From assembly GCA_900546715.1 (NCBI GenBank), contig UREA01000017.1:1-29954 (forward strand): a DNA stretch of 29,954 nt. Reading direction: 5' to 3'. A program made the position numbers and the translations under genes. The notes beneath the pieces were generated by a model. The model was not told where the DNA came from. It made no database searches and saw only the letters and a list, made by a program, of their open reading frames with translations. This stretch comes from an uncultured Mycoplasmatota bacterium. Its GTDB lineage: Bacteria; Bacillota_I; Bacilli_A; RF39; UBA660. Shown in pieces: positions 1 to 7,795 of the stretch (the first letter of the stretch is position 1; each line of letters starts with the position of its first letter).

Positions 1-145
1 CACCCAATAATCTTAAATTACCAACAGTAGTTTCCATTAAAAATTCTTCATCATCAAAACTAACTATCTTATTTACTCCAGTTAAAGTTATACTTGCTCT
101 ATCAATCATTTTTACTTCGCCATTACCAAAACTAATTCCATCCAT
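1..145 (-). CDS. yabP: Sporulation protein YabP (5' part only)
   Basis: The first 48 codons are visible; the rest lies beyond the window edge. The protein starts MDGISFGNGEVKMIDRAS and continues with LTGVNKIVSFDDEEFLMET, which I recognise as the N-terminal half of the YabP/YqfC family, closer to YabP (LTGV then SFD-EEFLLET) than to YqfC. In Bacillus yabP lies near yabQ and divIC and is made in the mother cell; its biochemical role is not known to me. I chose the ATG at 145 because it keeps the conserved frame; a GGTGAAG stretch just upstream is a modest ribosome site. The gene follows a strong terminator (181-210), so it should have its own promoter. CATATAAT at about 158-165 on the minus strand resembles a mother-cell sigma factor -10 box, but no matching -35 box is clear. 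Confidence 0.85.
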   Translation of the reverse strand, partial: MDGISFGNGEVKMIDRASITLTGVNKIVSFDDEEFLMETTVGNLRLLG

Positions 146-180
146 TTTTCTTCACCACTAAATTATATGCTCAAACAAAA

Positions 181-210
181 AAGTTTTTTCACTATTTTGT
201 GAAAAAACTT
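181..210 (-). terminator. Rho-independent terminator after the 156-residue gene
   Basis: A perfect 12-bp stem (AAGTTTTTTCAC with GTGAAAAAACTT, 6-base loop) overlaps the stop codon of the gene ending at 209 and is followed on the minus strand by TTTTGTTTG. It separates that gene from yabP. Confidence 0.85.
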
Positions 211-679
211 ATTTTGTTGAAATTCGTGTACGCGTATAAGGTAAATCTAAAAGTTCAACCATAGGATCATCAACTTCAAATGTGTTTTCAAGTTGTTCTT
301 TAAATTCTTCACTTGATACTTCCATTTCTCTAAATGGAGCAACCACGGCATCAAGTGACTCTTCTATAGACTTATCTTCTTGATAATCAATAACAGTGTC
401 TGACCTTTCTAAAAATGCATATTTGCCAGTTTGAGGAAAATAGATTATTCCAGCAGTATTGCAGGCATAATAGTTTCTTTCAAAACTTGCAACATTTTTA
501 ACCCCTAATTTTTCTCTAATTGATGCATTATTAAGCACATCATTTATATCTAACTTTAAACCAATATAATACTCAAAACTTCTCACTGCATATCCATCAA
601 TAGTTGCCACTTTAGCTCCGATTAGCTTCGCTTCATCAGATTTGTCCATTTCATACACATAATCAATTTTACTTACCAC
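209..679 (-). CDS. Unknown acidic protein, candidate Spo0A-regulated gene
   Basis: This encodes a 156-residue soluble protein with no signal peptide or membrane segment. I do not recognise a family. Visible features are a predicted mixed alpha/beta core (VATIDGYAVRSFEYYIGLKLD near residues 24-45), two cysteine-free hydrophobic strands around GIIYFPQTGKYAFLE (about 77-91), and an acidic C-terminal third (SSEEFKEQLENTFEVDDPM). The GTG start at 679 is supported by a GGAG box 8 bases upstream. The gene is a single transcription unit: a strong promoter (TTGACA, 18 bases, TAAAAT) lies directly upstream, preceded by two tandem Spo0A boxes, and a strong terminator overlaps its stop. The next gene downstream is yabP. 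The reading frame and signals are solid; the function is open, with a stationary-phase or sporulation role inferred only from the boxes and the neighbour. Confidence 0.8.
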   Translation of the reverse strand: MVSKIDYVYEMDKSDEAKLIGAKVATIDGYAVRSFEYYIGLKLDINDVLNNASIREKLGVKNVASFERNYYACNTAGIIYFPQTGKYAFLERSDTVIDYQEDKSIEESLDAVVAPFREMEVSSEEFKEQLENTFEVDDPMVELLDLPYTRTRISTK

Positions 680-712
680 GATATCATCTCCATTTCTTTG
701 GTTGTGAAATCA

Positions 713-742
713 ATTTTAACACATATATTTATTATATGTCAA
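713..742 (-). promoter_or_regulatory. Sigma-A-type promoter of the 156-residue gene
   Basis: On the minus strand TTGACA (742-737) and TAAAAT (718-713) are separated by 18 bases and lie about 35 bases upstream of the GTG start. This is one of the best promoter matches in the window. Confidence 0.75.
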
Positions 743-761
743 GACAAAACAAAAAGAACCG

Positions 762-778
762 TTCGACATAATTCGACA
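762..778 (-). promoter_or_regulatory. Two tandem Spo0A boxes
   Basis: On the minus strand TGTCGAATTATGTCGAAC contains two exact copies of the 0A box TGTCGAA whose starts are 10 bases apart, one helical turn, in the same orientation. They end 19 bases upstream of the -35 box of the 156-residue gene. Tandem 0A boxes at this spacing are what a Spo0A dimer binds in Bacillus and Clostridium. Identity rests on the known motif; binding is inferred. Confidence 0.65.
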
Positions 779-784
779 AACGAT

Positions 785-1462
785 TCATTTATATATTACA
801 ATTTCTATATTTTTACTCTTATCACTTGCTTCATTAAAACTATAATTTTCATATAATTTATACTTTAAATTATATTTATTTAATATATCTTTAATCTTAT
901 CAATTTCATAAATTTTAAATTCATGCATATCATGATATATTTTATTATCTATAATATAATCTATATCTGTATGTTCAATAAAGTGTTCTTTATCAAATTG
1001 CCATTTCATTATTCTTTTAAATTCGTTATAATTTGTTTCCTTTTCTCCATTACTTCTTCCATTATGTAAATCAATTATTAAAATACCATTATCTTTTAAA
1101 TGATTATAACTGTTTATTATGCCTTTTTCTAATTCTTCATAACTATTTAAATGATTAAAAACTGCAAACATAGAGATAATAACATCATATTTTTTATTTA
1201 TTTTATAATCCAATAAATTACCTTGATAAACTTTACCATTTACTCTTGAATCTGCAATTTCTAACATATCTTTACTTAAATCAATACCATCGACTTCATA
1301 ACCAATAGATTCTAATAAGTGCATATGTATCCCTGTACCACAACCAACATCTAAAATAGTTTTTCGATCATTTATTAAATCTGTAATAAAGTTAATTTCT
1401 TTGTTATAATCTTTATCTTTATAAAATAAATCATAATATTTAGCCATCTTGCCATATTCCAT
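785..1462 (-). CDS. Class I SAM-dependent methyltransferase
   Basis: This encodes 225 residues with the Rossmann-type methyltransferase core. Motif I is ILDVGCGTGIHM (about residues 36-47), an acidic residue ends the second strand in VDGIDLSKDML (about 57-67), and motif IV is DVIISMFAVFNHL (about 93-105). The N-terminus (YYDLFYKDKDY) matches the Methyltransf_25/11 type that acts on small molecules or ubiquinone-like substrates, so the substrate cannot be read from sequence. The C-terminal 100 residues are a mixed helix/strand cap rich in Ile, Lys and Asp. A GAGGG box lies 8 bases before the ATG. It lies 13 bases from the end of the CoA-transferase gene, in the same direction, downstream of it, so the two probably share a transcript. 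The metabolic link, if any, is unknown. Confidence 0.8.
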   Translation of the reverse strand: MEYGKMAKYYDLFYKDKDYNKEINFITDLINDRKTILDVGCGTGIHMHLLESIGYEVDGIDLSKDMLEIADSRVNGKVYQGNLLDYKINKKYDVIISMFAVFNHLNSYEELEKGIINSYNHLKDNGILIIDLHNGRSNGEKETNYNEFKRIMKWQFDKEHFIEHTDIDYIIDNKIYHDMHEFKIYEIDKIKDILNKYNLKYKLYENYSFNEASDKSKNIEIVIYK

Positions 1463-1475
1463 TATAAAACCCTCT

Positions 1476-3035
1476 TCAAATAACTAAATTCATTTTTTCA
1501 TCTTTAAAAATTCTTTCATCCATTAATTTTAAATCATCACTAACATTTGGCTTAAAATCCATTTGTTCTAATATATCACTAACTACATTTACACCTGGTG
1601 CTACTTCAATTAAAGTAATACCTTTATCATCTAATTTAAATACAGCTCTTTCAGTTACATATAAAATTTCTTGACCATTAATTCTTGCTTGTTTAGCACT
1701 AAAAGTTATTTGTTCAACACTATCTACAAATTTCTTTTTAGCACCCTCATGTTTTATCACTAACTTACCATCAACGATTTCTTCTTCTAACCCTTTAGCG
1801 GTAAACGTTCCAATAAACACTACCTTTTTAGTACATTGCGTAATATTAATAAACCCACCAGGACCTGTAACTCGAGGACCAAATTTAGAAACATTAACAT
1901 TACCAAACTTATCTACTTCAGCCAGGCCTAAAACAGCCATATCAAGAGAACCACCATTATAAGCATCAAATTGTTCCGCAGTTGATACAACCGAATCCGG
2001 ATTTATTGAGCCACCAAAAGCTACACCTCCGATTGGAACTCCTCCAGTTGGACCAGTTTCAACAGACAAATATAAATCATCAGAAAAGCCTTCTTCAATA
2101 GCAACATTAGCAACACTATCAGGCATACCAACACCTAAGTTGATAACATCACCGCTCTTTAGTTCCATTGCTGCTCTTCTACCACAAACTTTACGATTAT
2201 CAAGCTCTCTTATTTTAACATCTTCTAAAGGCACCCTTTTATCACCAACAATTTCTGGACGATATCCTGGTAAATTATAATCCCCCAAAGAATAATCAGG
2301 TTCTGCAACTATCACATAATCAACATATGATGAATGAATCATAGCATCTCTTGCTCGAAGACTTCCTTTTGGTACAATCTTTTCCACTTGAGCAATTACT
2401 ATACCACCACAATTATGCGCAGCAATTGCCATATTATATTGTTCTCCAATTAAAGCTTCATGTTCTAGCGAAACATTCCCCGATTCATCGGCATAAGTTG
2501 CTTTAATTACTGCCACATCTATTTTAAAAGTTTTATAAAATAATTGCTCTTTACCATCAATATTTATGAGTGATACCATATCTGGCAAATCATTTGCTTT
2601 TTTATTTGCCCGACACCCATTATATCTTGGATCAGCATATGTATTTAATCCAATATGGGTAATTATTCCTACTTCTCCACCTGCAATAGCTCGGTACAAA
2701 TGATTAATTACCCCAAGAGGCATAGCAAATGCTGGAAACTGTTCATTACCAATCGCATTACCAAATACTTTACCCATACCAAGGTGAGCACAAATAGCCC
2801 TTCCTACTAATCCTGGTTTAGCAAGCATATTCATACCTACTTCATCTTCGGTTAGATTTCCGGGACTTATTCCACAAGTAACTCCAATATCTTTAGGATG
2901 CCCAGTACTAATAAATGAATCCCTAATTGCTCTAATAACACTTTCTGCTGAACCGCTTCCCCCACTACCAGATATCGCAACCATATCACCATCTTTAATT
3001 AATTTTCCAACCTCACTTGCATCTATTACTTTCAT
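1476..3035 (-). CDS. Acyl-CoA:acetate / 3-ketoacid CoA-transferase (Pct/YdiF type)
   Basis: This encodes a 519-residue fused alpha-beta CoA-transferase that moves CoA between an acyl-CoA and a short carboxylic acid such as acetate, propionate, butyrate or lactate. The alpha half begins MKVIDASEVGKLIKDGDMVAISGSGGSGSAES. The beta half holds LGVGMPDSVANVA and the active-site motif SVETGPTGGVPIGG, where Glu326 should form the CoA thioester. The length matches propionate CoA-transferase and YdiF (about 515-530). The frame stays open 13 codons upstream, but the ATG at 3035 is the true start: AAAGGAG lies 6-7 bases before it and the protein begins with the family N-terminus. Substrate choice cannot be told from sequence. 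It suggests a fermentative anaerobe that makes or uses short-chain fatty acids. Confidence 0.9.
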   Translation of the reverse strand: MKVIDASEVGKLIKDGDMVAISGSGGSGSAESVIRAIRDSFISTGHPKDIGVTCGISPGNLTEDEVGMNMLAKPGLVGRAICAHLGMGKVFGNAIGNEQFPAFAMPLGVINHLYRAIAGGEVGIITHIGLNTYADPRYNGCRANKKANDLPDMVSLINIDGKEQLFYKTFKIDVAVIKATYADESGNVSLEHEALIGEQYNMAIAAHNCGGIVIAQVEKIVPKGSLRARDAMIHSSYVDYVIVAEPDYSLGDYNLPGYRPEIVGDKRVPLEDVKIRELDNRKVCGRRAAMELKSGDVINLGVGMPDSVANVAIEEGFSDDLYLSVETGPTGGVPIGGVAFGGSINPDSVVSTAEQFDAYNGGSLDMAVLGLAEVDKFGNVNVSKFGPRVTGPGGFINITQCTKKVVFIGTFTAKGLEEEIVDGKLVIKHEGAKKKFVDSVEQITFSAKQARINGQEILYVTERAVFKLDDKGITLIEVAPGVNVVSDILEQMDFKPNVSDDLKLMDERIFKDEKMNLVI

Positions 3036-3077
3036 ATATTCTCCTTTTACTTTATTATACCAAAAATGACCCAAAAT

Positions 3078-3101
3078 AAAAACCTACAATTGTAGGTTTT
3101 T
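3078..3101 (-). terminator. Rho-independent terminator after the acyltransferase gene
   Basis: A 24-base perfect palindrome (AAAAACCTACAA with its complement) overlaps the stop codon of the gene that ends at 3100 and runs into a T-rich stretch on the minus strand. It is close to symmetric and could work in both directions. Confidence 0.75.
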
Positions 3102-4338
3102 ACTTTGCTTCTTTCTTCTTTAATATTATTGCATCCATAATAGCTTTTATTACACCAGATAAGACTATTGTAATAATTACAGTTGGTATAAATATTAGCC
3201 AGAATGAATAAGTTGTTTCGGCAGTATTTTGGCCAAGTAGCCTTAATACCATTATTGCTACTGGATAATGTAACATATAGATGTATAGTGATATACTACC
3301 TAAATATTCAAATAAAGAATGTGTTACTTTATTATTTAGTGCTTTAGTTAAACCATCTACATTAAGTAGTGATAAACCAATTACAATAATACATAATAAA
3401 GAAACTGTCCATCTTTCTAAATTAAACCAAGTAGCAGGATAAATAGTGTACCATAATAACAAGACTGATGCTGCAATATTTAAAATTGTAAGAGCAGTTT
3501 TACCACCGGTAGAAAATTTATGTTCTTTAACCTTTTGGATTAAATAATATAACAAAACTCCACCAAGCATACCTAACATAACAAATAAAAGGCCATTGTT
3601 AAAACCTATTACTGCAGTTGCACTTGTTGCTGAACCACCCATACCATTTGTTGAAGTAGTTTGAAGTCCAAATGTTGACCAAGCAGTTTGAGCTGCTCTA
3701 GTATCTGTAAAACTCCACCAACCACTTAAGAAAATAAATAAGAATGGTGCAACAAAGCCAGATGTAACATCTTCATTTTTACAAAGTGCCCAATATAAGA
3801 AATAACCAACTATGATTATTGCAGATATAAACCACAATGTACCATTTAAATTGAAGAATTCATTACCCAAGCTTCTAAGACCAACTGAATGGAAGCCTAA
3901 AAATTCCCAAGCACTATTAATAATCATAGTACAAATTTGCTCAAAATTATAATCAGGATAGAAGAATTTAGTTGAAATTAAAACACCTAAAATGTATCCT
4001 AATATTAACACTGGCATTAAACTTTTAATTCTAGTCCAAGTATATTCCCAAGCACGAGATCCCGCACTACAACTAGCATAGTCTTTATCTTTCATTCTTC
4101 TTTTGAAGTGTGAAACCATAAAATAACCAGCAGTCAAAGTAAATACTAGCAATACTTCACTAGAACCAAAGAACCAATTAGTTGTTTCCATATAATAACC
4201 TAAAGAGCCATCACAACTTCTTGCTATTATCCAACCAGTATGAAATCCTATGATTGCAACAGCAATTAGGAATCTCCACAATTCAATTGCAACATTTCTT
4301 GTTTTTTCTTGTTTTACTTCCTTTTTTTTGGTTGCCAA
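3100..4338 (-). CDS. Acyltransferase-3 family membrane protein
   Basis: This encodes an integral membrane protein of about 412 residues with roughly ten hydrophobic segments. It starts with a short basic cytoplasmic tail (ATKKKEVKQEKTRNVAIELWRFL), and the first membrane segment holds the family motif RFLIAVAIIGFHTG with its conserved histidine. This is the acyl_transf_3 (OafA/NolL) architecture, which transfers acetyl or succinyl groups to extracellular polysaccharide, peptidoglycan or lipid-linked sugars. The acceptor is unknown and no glycan gene cluster is adjacent. The frame is open to a GTG at 4347, but the AAAGGAG box abuts that codon. The TTG at 4338, 8 bases after AGGAG, is the better start. 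The gene has its own promoter and terminator and appears monocistronic. Confidence 0.85.
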   Translation of the reverse strand: MATKKKEVKQEKTRNVAIELWRFLIAVAIIGFHTGWIIARSCDGSLGYYMETTNWFFGSSEVLLVFTLTAGYFMVSHFKRRMKDKDYASCSAGSRAWEYTWTRIKSLMPVLILGYILGVLISTKFFYPDYNFEQICTMIINSAWEFLGFHSVGLRSLGNEFFNLNGTLWFISAIIIVGYFLYWALCKNEDVTSGFVAPFLFIFLSGWWSFTDTRAAQTAWSTFGLQTTSTNGMGGSATSATAVIGFNNGLLFVMLGMLGGVLLYYLIQKVKEHKFSTGGKTALTILNIAASVLLLWYTIYPATWFNLERWTVSLLCIIVIGLSLLNVDGLTKALNNKVTHSLFEYLGSISLYIYMLHYPVAIMVLRLLGQNTAETTYSFWLIFIPTVIITIVLSGVIKAIMDAIILKKKEAK

Positions 4339-4382
4339 AACTAACACTCCTTTCTACATAAGTATTACCCTATGATAAATAA

Positions 4383-4411
4383 ATTATACCCAAACAAAAG
4401 AAAAAAATCAA
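4383..4411 (-). promoter_or_regulatory. Promoter of the acyltransferase gene, -35 box inside the spoVG terminator
   Basis: On the minus strand TTGATT (4411-4406) and TATAAT (4388-4383) are spaced 17 bases. The -35 box lies within the downstream arm of the spoVG terminator hairpin, so one short stretch serves both signals. Confidence 0.6.
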
Positions 4412-4432
4412 TTACTCTTCATTGATTTTTTT
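4401..4432 (-). terminator. Terminator after spoVG
   Basis: A 12-bp A/T-rich stem (AAAAAAATCAAT with ATTGATTTTTTT, 8-base loop) spans the spoVG stop codon and ends in a T run on the minus strand. Confidence 0.65.
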
Positions 4433-4696
4433 TGCTTCTTCAATTTTTCGATTGTATTCATCCATAATAGCAGTTTCTAGTTTTTCCCGCATTTCCTTAT
4501 TTGTTGGAAATACAACATTTTCTTCTTTACCTTCTTTATTTAATTTACCTGGCATAGCTACAAATAATCTTGAATTACCTTCAATTATTTTAGCACCTCT
4601 AATAGCTAGGCAATCATCTAAAGTAAAGTCAACAAATGCTTTTAATCTAGAACCTTCTTTTTCTCTTGGATAAACTTCTAATCTAGTAATTTCCAT
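4412..4696 (-). CDS. spoVG: SpoVG, regulator of septation and sporulation
   Basis: This encodes 94 residues beginning MEITRLEVYPREKEGSRLKAFVDFTLDDCLAIRGAKII, followed by GNSRLFVAMPGK and VVFPTNKEMREKLE, all hallmarks of SpoVG. The family binds nucleic acid and affects asymmetric septation, spore cortex formation and many post-exponential genes in Bacillus and Staphylococcus. The frame is open 11 codons upstream, but AAGGAGAG lies 6 bases before the ATG at 4696 and the family N-terminus begins there. The C-terminal acidic/lysine tail (DEYNRKIEEAKKINEE) is typical. It follows veg by 76 bases with its own sigma-A-like promoter. Bacillus uses a sigma-H promoter for spoVG, and I do not see a clear one here. 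In Bacillus purR and yabJ separate veg from spoVG; they are absent here. Confidence 0.95.
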   Translation of the reverse strand: MEITRLEVYPREKEGSRLKAFVDFTLDDCLAIRGAKIIEGNSRLFVAMPGKLNKEGKEENVVFPTNKEMREKLETAIMDEYNRKIEEAKKINEE

Positions 4697-4727
4697 AACT
4701 TCTCTCCTTACAATGTTTTCTAACATC

Positions 4728-4756
4728 ATTTTATATTATTTTTGCTTTTTTTGCAA
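4728..4756 (-). promoter_or_regulatory. Promoter of spoVG
   Basis: On the minus strand TTGCAA (4756-4751), 17 bases, then TAAAAT (4733-4728), about 32 bases before the ATG. The spacing is ideal and the -35 box is imperfect. Confidence 0.5.
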
Positions 4757-4772
4757 CTATTTTTTGGTATTT

Positions 4773-4985
4773 TTATAAATATTTTATTTTTACCTCACCC
4801 GTTATAACATCCCGATAAGTAAAACTTTTTTCTTCGCCATCAATTAAAACTGTAAAAATATTGGGATAAACTTTATAAATTACTCCTTCATATCTATTTA
4901 CTCTATTTCTAAGTCCAAATACACTAATACTTACTTTTCTATTTATCTTACTTTTTATTTCTTCTTTAACTATATTAATATTCAT
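4773..4985 (-). CDS. veg: Veg protein
   Basis: This encodes 70 residues: an N-terminal helix (MNINIVKEEIKSKINRKVSI), then a small SH3-like strand region (GLRNRVNRYEGVIYKVYPNIFTVLIDG) and SFTYRDVITGEVKI. This is the Veg (DUF1021) family, known in Bacillus to promote biofilm matrix expression and to be needed for normal spore outgrowth. Length fits the family (70-90). Its ATG overlaps the yabG stop in an ATGA arrangement, so the two are translationally coupled. That order, yabG then veg, is also the Bacillus order. Confidence 0.92.
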   Translation of the reverse strand: MNINIVKEEIKSKINRKVSISVFGLRNRVNRYEGVIYKVYPNIFTVLIDGEEKSFTYRDVITGEVKIKYL

Positions 4986-5758
4986 CTTGGATACCCCACA
5001 TACATAAGACCATTACAAATAATTCCCCCCATACCTTCTTCTTTATATTTAGTTTTATCAAGTAATTTTTTCAAATCTATTTCTTTATTTCGTTCTGTTA
5101 ATGATATAGTACTCGCAATAATCGCTGGATCTAGAGCATGAATATTAACTCTTTTAGGACTAGATGCAAAATTCGCTCCAGCTTTAATTAATTCCTCATA
5201 ATTACTTTGACAAGCACCAGCTATAACAACTAACTTTTCATGACTTTTTTCATATCTCCTACACGCTTTTACAGCCTTCACAAAATATGCGGAATTTTTA
5301 TAATTGTTTAAATCATTTATATTCCCTTTTTTTCTAATATAAGCATCATGACCTGTAATAATTACTATATCTGGTTTATATTCTTTTAAGAGCATTGGTA
5401 TTTGTTCATAAACATTTTTCTCATTTATTTTTTTACCTATTGCCAGTATACCATTTCTTTTATAAAACTTTAAACATCTATTTAAATAATCTTCATCACC
5501 ATCAATATGTAATACTTTCGCTGGCAAATAAAAATAGTCTCCCCTTGTTAATAATTCATCTTTAATATCTACTTCATCTAAAGTTTCATCTTCTACTATA
5601 TTCTCTTCTAATTTTAAATCTGTAATCTTTGCATCAGCGTATAATCTTACTTCAACCCCTTTTAAATAAACCATATCATCTACAACATTAATCACTTTAA
5701 AAACCGTATCATTACCATAACTATTCCTAGTTACATAATCACCTTTTTTAATTTGCAC
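4982..5758 (-). CDS. yabG: YabG, sporulation-specific protease
   Basis: This encodes 258 residues, slightly shorter than Bacillus YabG (about 290). The N-terminus is the family's small barrel domain (KGDYVTRNSYGNDTVFKVINV, then a second strand pair YLKGVEVRLYADA). The C-terminal half carries the conserved segments DIVIITGHDAY (His137), VIAGACQSNYEE (Cys183) and NIHALDPAIIAST (His207). YabG is a cysteine-type protease that trims spore coat and cortex-associated proteins; Cys183 with one of these histidines is the likely catalytic pair. The start is GTG at 5758, with GGTGAT a few bases upstream; the N-terminus matches the family from there. A terminator lies directly upstream (5781-5807), so yabG should use its own, probably mother-cell, promoter in the short gap, which I cannot delimit. 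It is coupled to veg downstream. Confidence 0.93.
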   Translation of the reverse strand: MQIKKGDYVTRNSYGNDTVFKVINVVDDMVYLKGVEVRLYADAKITDLKLEENIVEDETLDEVDIKDELLTRGDYFYLPAKVLHIDGDEDYLNRCLKFYKRNGILAIGKKINEKNVYEQIPMLLKEYKPDIVIITGHDAYIRKKGNINDLNNYKNSAYFVKAVKACRRYEKSHEKLVVIAGACQSNYEELIKAGANFASSPKRVNIHALDPAIIASTISLTERNKEIDLKKLLDKTKYKEEGMGGIICNGLMYVGYPR

Positions 5759-5780
5759 AATATCACCATTACATTATATG

Positions 5781-5807
5781 AAAAAAACTAGGATTCTTTC
5801 CTAACTT
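5781..5807 (-). terminator. Terminator after the small membrane protein gene
   Basis: On the minus strand AGTTAGGA pairs with TCCTAGTT (two G-T wobbles), followed by TTTTTTT. It insulates yabG from the ksgA transcript. Confidence 0.6.
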
Positions 5808-6299
5808 TTAAACATCTAATATATTTAGTTTTTCACACATATATTTATATCCGGTCTTGGATTCACTAAAACTAAATACTTTTTTCTTACCAACATATAC
5901 ACTAATTACATTATCTTTTTTACCTAATTTAGTTTTAGTTTTCGTAACATCTCTTATATCATAAACTTTATGATTAAATACTTTGTGGATAACTATCTTA
6001 TTATCAACAACAATTATTTTATTATAACCATTTATAAAAGCTATAATACTAGTTACAAGCATTAATATACTCATAAATATTAAAAATACTTCTCTATCTT
6101 CACTTATGTAAAAATAACTTATTATACTTACTCCAAGCATAATTCCCACTAAAGAAAAAAGTAATCCAATAAAAGAAGAATCATCACGAACATAAAAATT
6201 ATCTATCGTCATATTACTATTTTCTCTATCAAATAAACTTTTAACACTTGCAAATATTAAAGCACTACAAACAACAATTAAAATAATTTCTGGTCTCAT
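5808..6299 (-). CDS. Membrane protein with a C-terminal PH-like domain
   Basis: This encodes 163 residues with an N-terminal membrane segment (about 4-18), then a pair of membrane helices (about 42-64 and 70-89) connected by a short loop. The cytoplasmic tail is strand-rich: KIIVVDNKIVIHKVFNHKVYDIRDVTKTK and NVISVYVGKKKVFSFSES. The pattern of IIVVDNK-I then I-DI-DV then ISVYVG-KK resembles small bacterial membrane proteins with a PH-like (bPH) domain, but I cannot name a family with confidence. The ATG at 6299 is preceded by GGTGAT. It lies 84 bases downstream of ksgA in the same direction and ends at a terminator, so it is likely the last gene of the 3D-ksgA transcript. The region between ksgA and yabG is empty in Bacillus, so this gene is specific to this lineage. 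Confidence 0.7.
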   Translation of the reverse strand: MRPEIILIVVCSALIFASVKSLFDRENSNMTIDNFYVRDDSSFIGLLFSLVGIMLGVSIISYFYISEDREVFLIFMSILMLVTSIIAFINGYNKIIVVDNKIVIHKVFNHKVYDIRDVTKTKTKLGKKDNVISVYVGKKKVFSFSESKTGYKYMCEKLNILDV

Positions 6300-6383
6300 T
6301 TAATCACCATAATCTATTATAAAGTATATTAATTATTTTGCCAATCAAAATTTCCCATATTTTAGCCAAAATATTGACACTTA

Positions 6384-7169
6384 TCATTTTTTTACAGGGA
6401 AATATAACGCATTAAATAATTCTATAAATATATCTCCATTTATTTCTTCTGCTCTAACACTTTCACTTAAATTATATTTATCTAATACTAATTTTGCTTT
6501 TTCCCAATCATAATTACTTAAATTATTTTTTAATGTCTTTCTTTTTTGTCTAAAAGCCATTTTTAAAAATTCTTTATACTTTTCTATATCAACATCTACT
6601 CTTTCTTTTTCTGTAAATGATAACACTGTACTTTCTACTTTAGGTACAGGATTAAAAGAATACCTTGATACATTACAAACTCTTTTTATATCAAAATAAT
6701 ATTGTAATAATACACTAATATAACCATAATCTTTAGTTTTAGGATTTGCTAAAAACCTATCAGCTACTTCTTTTTGAACCATTATAACTAATGCATCAAA
6801 ATTAATATTACTATCTATAATTTGTTCAATTATTGGAGTAGTAATATAATATGGCAAATTGCCAACGATAAATAGATTGTTATATTTTATATCTTTAATA
6901 TCTTCTTTTATATTACACTCCAAAAAATCTTGCCATATTATTTTAGTTCTATCATCTTCAAACTCAGATAAAATATTTTCTAAATCTTTGTCTACTTCAT
7001 AAGCAATTAAAAAACTTCCTTTTTCTTTTAATCTTTTGGTTAAAGCACCCATTCCTGGACCAATTTCCACAATTAAATCATTACTATCACTAGTAATTTC
7101 TCCAATTATTTTTTCTATTATATTATTATCAACTAAAAAATTTTGTCCTAAACTCTTCTTTGCTTTCAT
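6384..7169 (-). CDS. rsmA: 16S rRNA dimethyladenosine transferase KsgA/RsmA
   Basis: This encodes 261 residues and methylates two adjacent adenosines near the 3' end of 16S rRNA during small-subunit assembly. It begins with the family signature MKAKKSLGQNFLVD; motif I is VEIGPGMGALTKRL (about 34-47), the acidic cofactor residue lies in AYEVD, and the catalytic motif is NLPYYIT (104-110). The C-terminal RNA-binding domain carries FRQKRKTLKNNL. Length is normal (260-290). I see no clear ribosome site: the ATG follows a run of seven T bases. A weak hairpin with a T run sits between it and the stop of the 3D gene 18 bases upstream, which might act as an attenuator. The position next to yabG and a 3D-domain gene matches Bacillus (yabE-rnmV-ksgA-yabG), except that rnmV is missing. 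Confidence 0.97.
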   Translation of the reverse strand: MKAKKSLGQNFLVDNNIIEKIIGEITSDSNDLIVEIGPGMGALTKRLKEKGSFLIAYEVDKDLENILSEFEDDRTKIIWQDFLECNIKEDIKDIKYNNLFIVGNLPYYITTPIIEQIIDSNINFDALVIMVQKEVADRFLANPKTKDYGYISVLLQYYFDIKRVCNVSRYSFNPVPKVESTVLSFTEKERVDVDIEKYKEFLKMAFRQKRKTLKNNLSNYDWEKAKLVLDKYNLSESVRAEEINGDIFIELFNALYFPVKK

Positions 7170-7187
7170 AAAAAAATCTAGGTGAGA

Positions 7188-7715
7188 TTACTCCCACCCA
7201 CTCCTTAATACATCATAAGTAATACTACTTCTACCAACATTGTTATAAGCAAATTCAATATTTGGGGCCAAGAAGTCTATAGCATTTCCTCTAACTCCCC
7301 GGTCAAGTACAATTGCTAAGTTTCTGCCATCACTTATTCTATTACTATAAAAACTTATAATTGATCCACATGGTAAATTTTGACTAGATGCAACAATATA
7401 AACTTCACCATATTCTTCATCCATATAAGTATTTGTTCCATCAGTAATATCATAACTAGGCATACAAGCAAGTGTTCCATTACATGCTGGACAATTATAT
7501 ACATAACCAGTTAAATCTCCGGTATATGTGTCAATTGCAGTAAATTTTAATGCTTCTTCAACTTCAACTACTTTAAGTGCCATAGTTGATAAATTAATTG
7601 TCTTATTTACATTGTCATTTTCAACCTTTGTTGTTGCAACATTAGTACTACTTTTAGCTACTACTAATACTATAATTATTAATGACAATTTTATAAAATA
7701 ATTTATAATTTTCAT
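7188..7715 (-). CDS. 3D-domain cell-wall protein, at the position of yabE
   Basis: This encodes about 175 residues: an N-terminal signal anchor (IINYFIKLSLIIIVLVVAKSS), a linker, then a compact C-terminal domain. That domain has GYVYNCPACNGTLACMP, a Gly-Ser-Ile strand (LPCGSIISFYSN) and the 3D motif AIVLDRGVRGNAIDFLAP, in which the aspartates define the family. 3D domains form a double-psi beta barrel related to lytic transglycosylases (MltA, RlpA). YabE of Bacillus also carries G5 and DUF348 domains, which are absent here. Six cysteines lie in or near the domain, perhaps paired. The ATG at 7715 is 10 bases after GAGGTG; upstream in-frame starts overlap that box. It has a strong promoter and leads the transcript with ksgA. 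Confidence 0.82.
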   Translation of the reverse strand: MKIINYFIKLSLIIIVLVVAKSSTNVATTKVENDNVNKTINLSTMALKVVEVEEALKFTAIDTYTGDLTGYVYNCPACNGTLACMPSYDITDGTNTYMDEEYGEVYIVASSQNLPCGSIISFYSNRISDGRNLAIVLDRGVRGNAIDFLAPNIEFAYNNVGRSSITYDVLRSGWE

Positions 7716-7745
7716 ATAATACATCCACCTCAATTGGATAACTTA

Positions 7746-7774
7746 ATTATAGCATTATATTACATATAAGTCAA
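7746..7774 (-). promoter_or_regulatory. Promoter of the 3D-ksgA transcript
   Basis: On the minus strand TTGACT (7774-7769), 17 bases, TATAAT (7751-7746), about 30 bases before the start codon: a near-consensus sigma-A promoter in the 80-base gap after the surface-protein gene. Confidence 0.75.
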
Positions 7775-7795
7775 AAGGAAATATGTGGAATATAT

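Noticed and set aside
7170..7187. Attenuator between the 3D gene and ksgA
   Set aside because: The possible stem is short with a bulge; the T run alone is common in this AT-rich DNA, so I did not list it.
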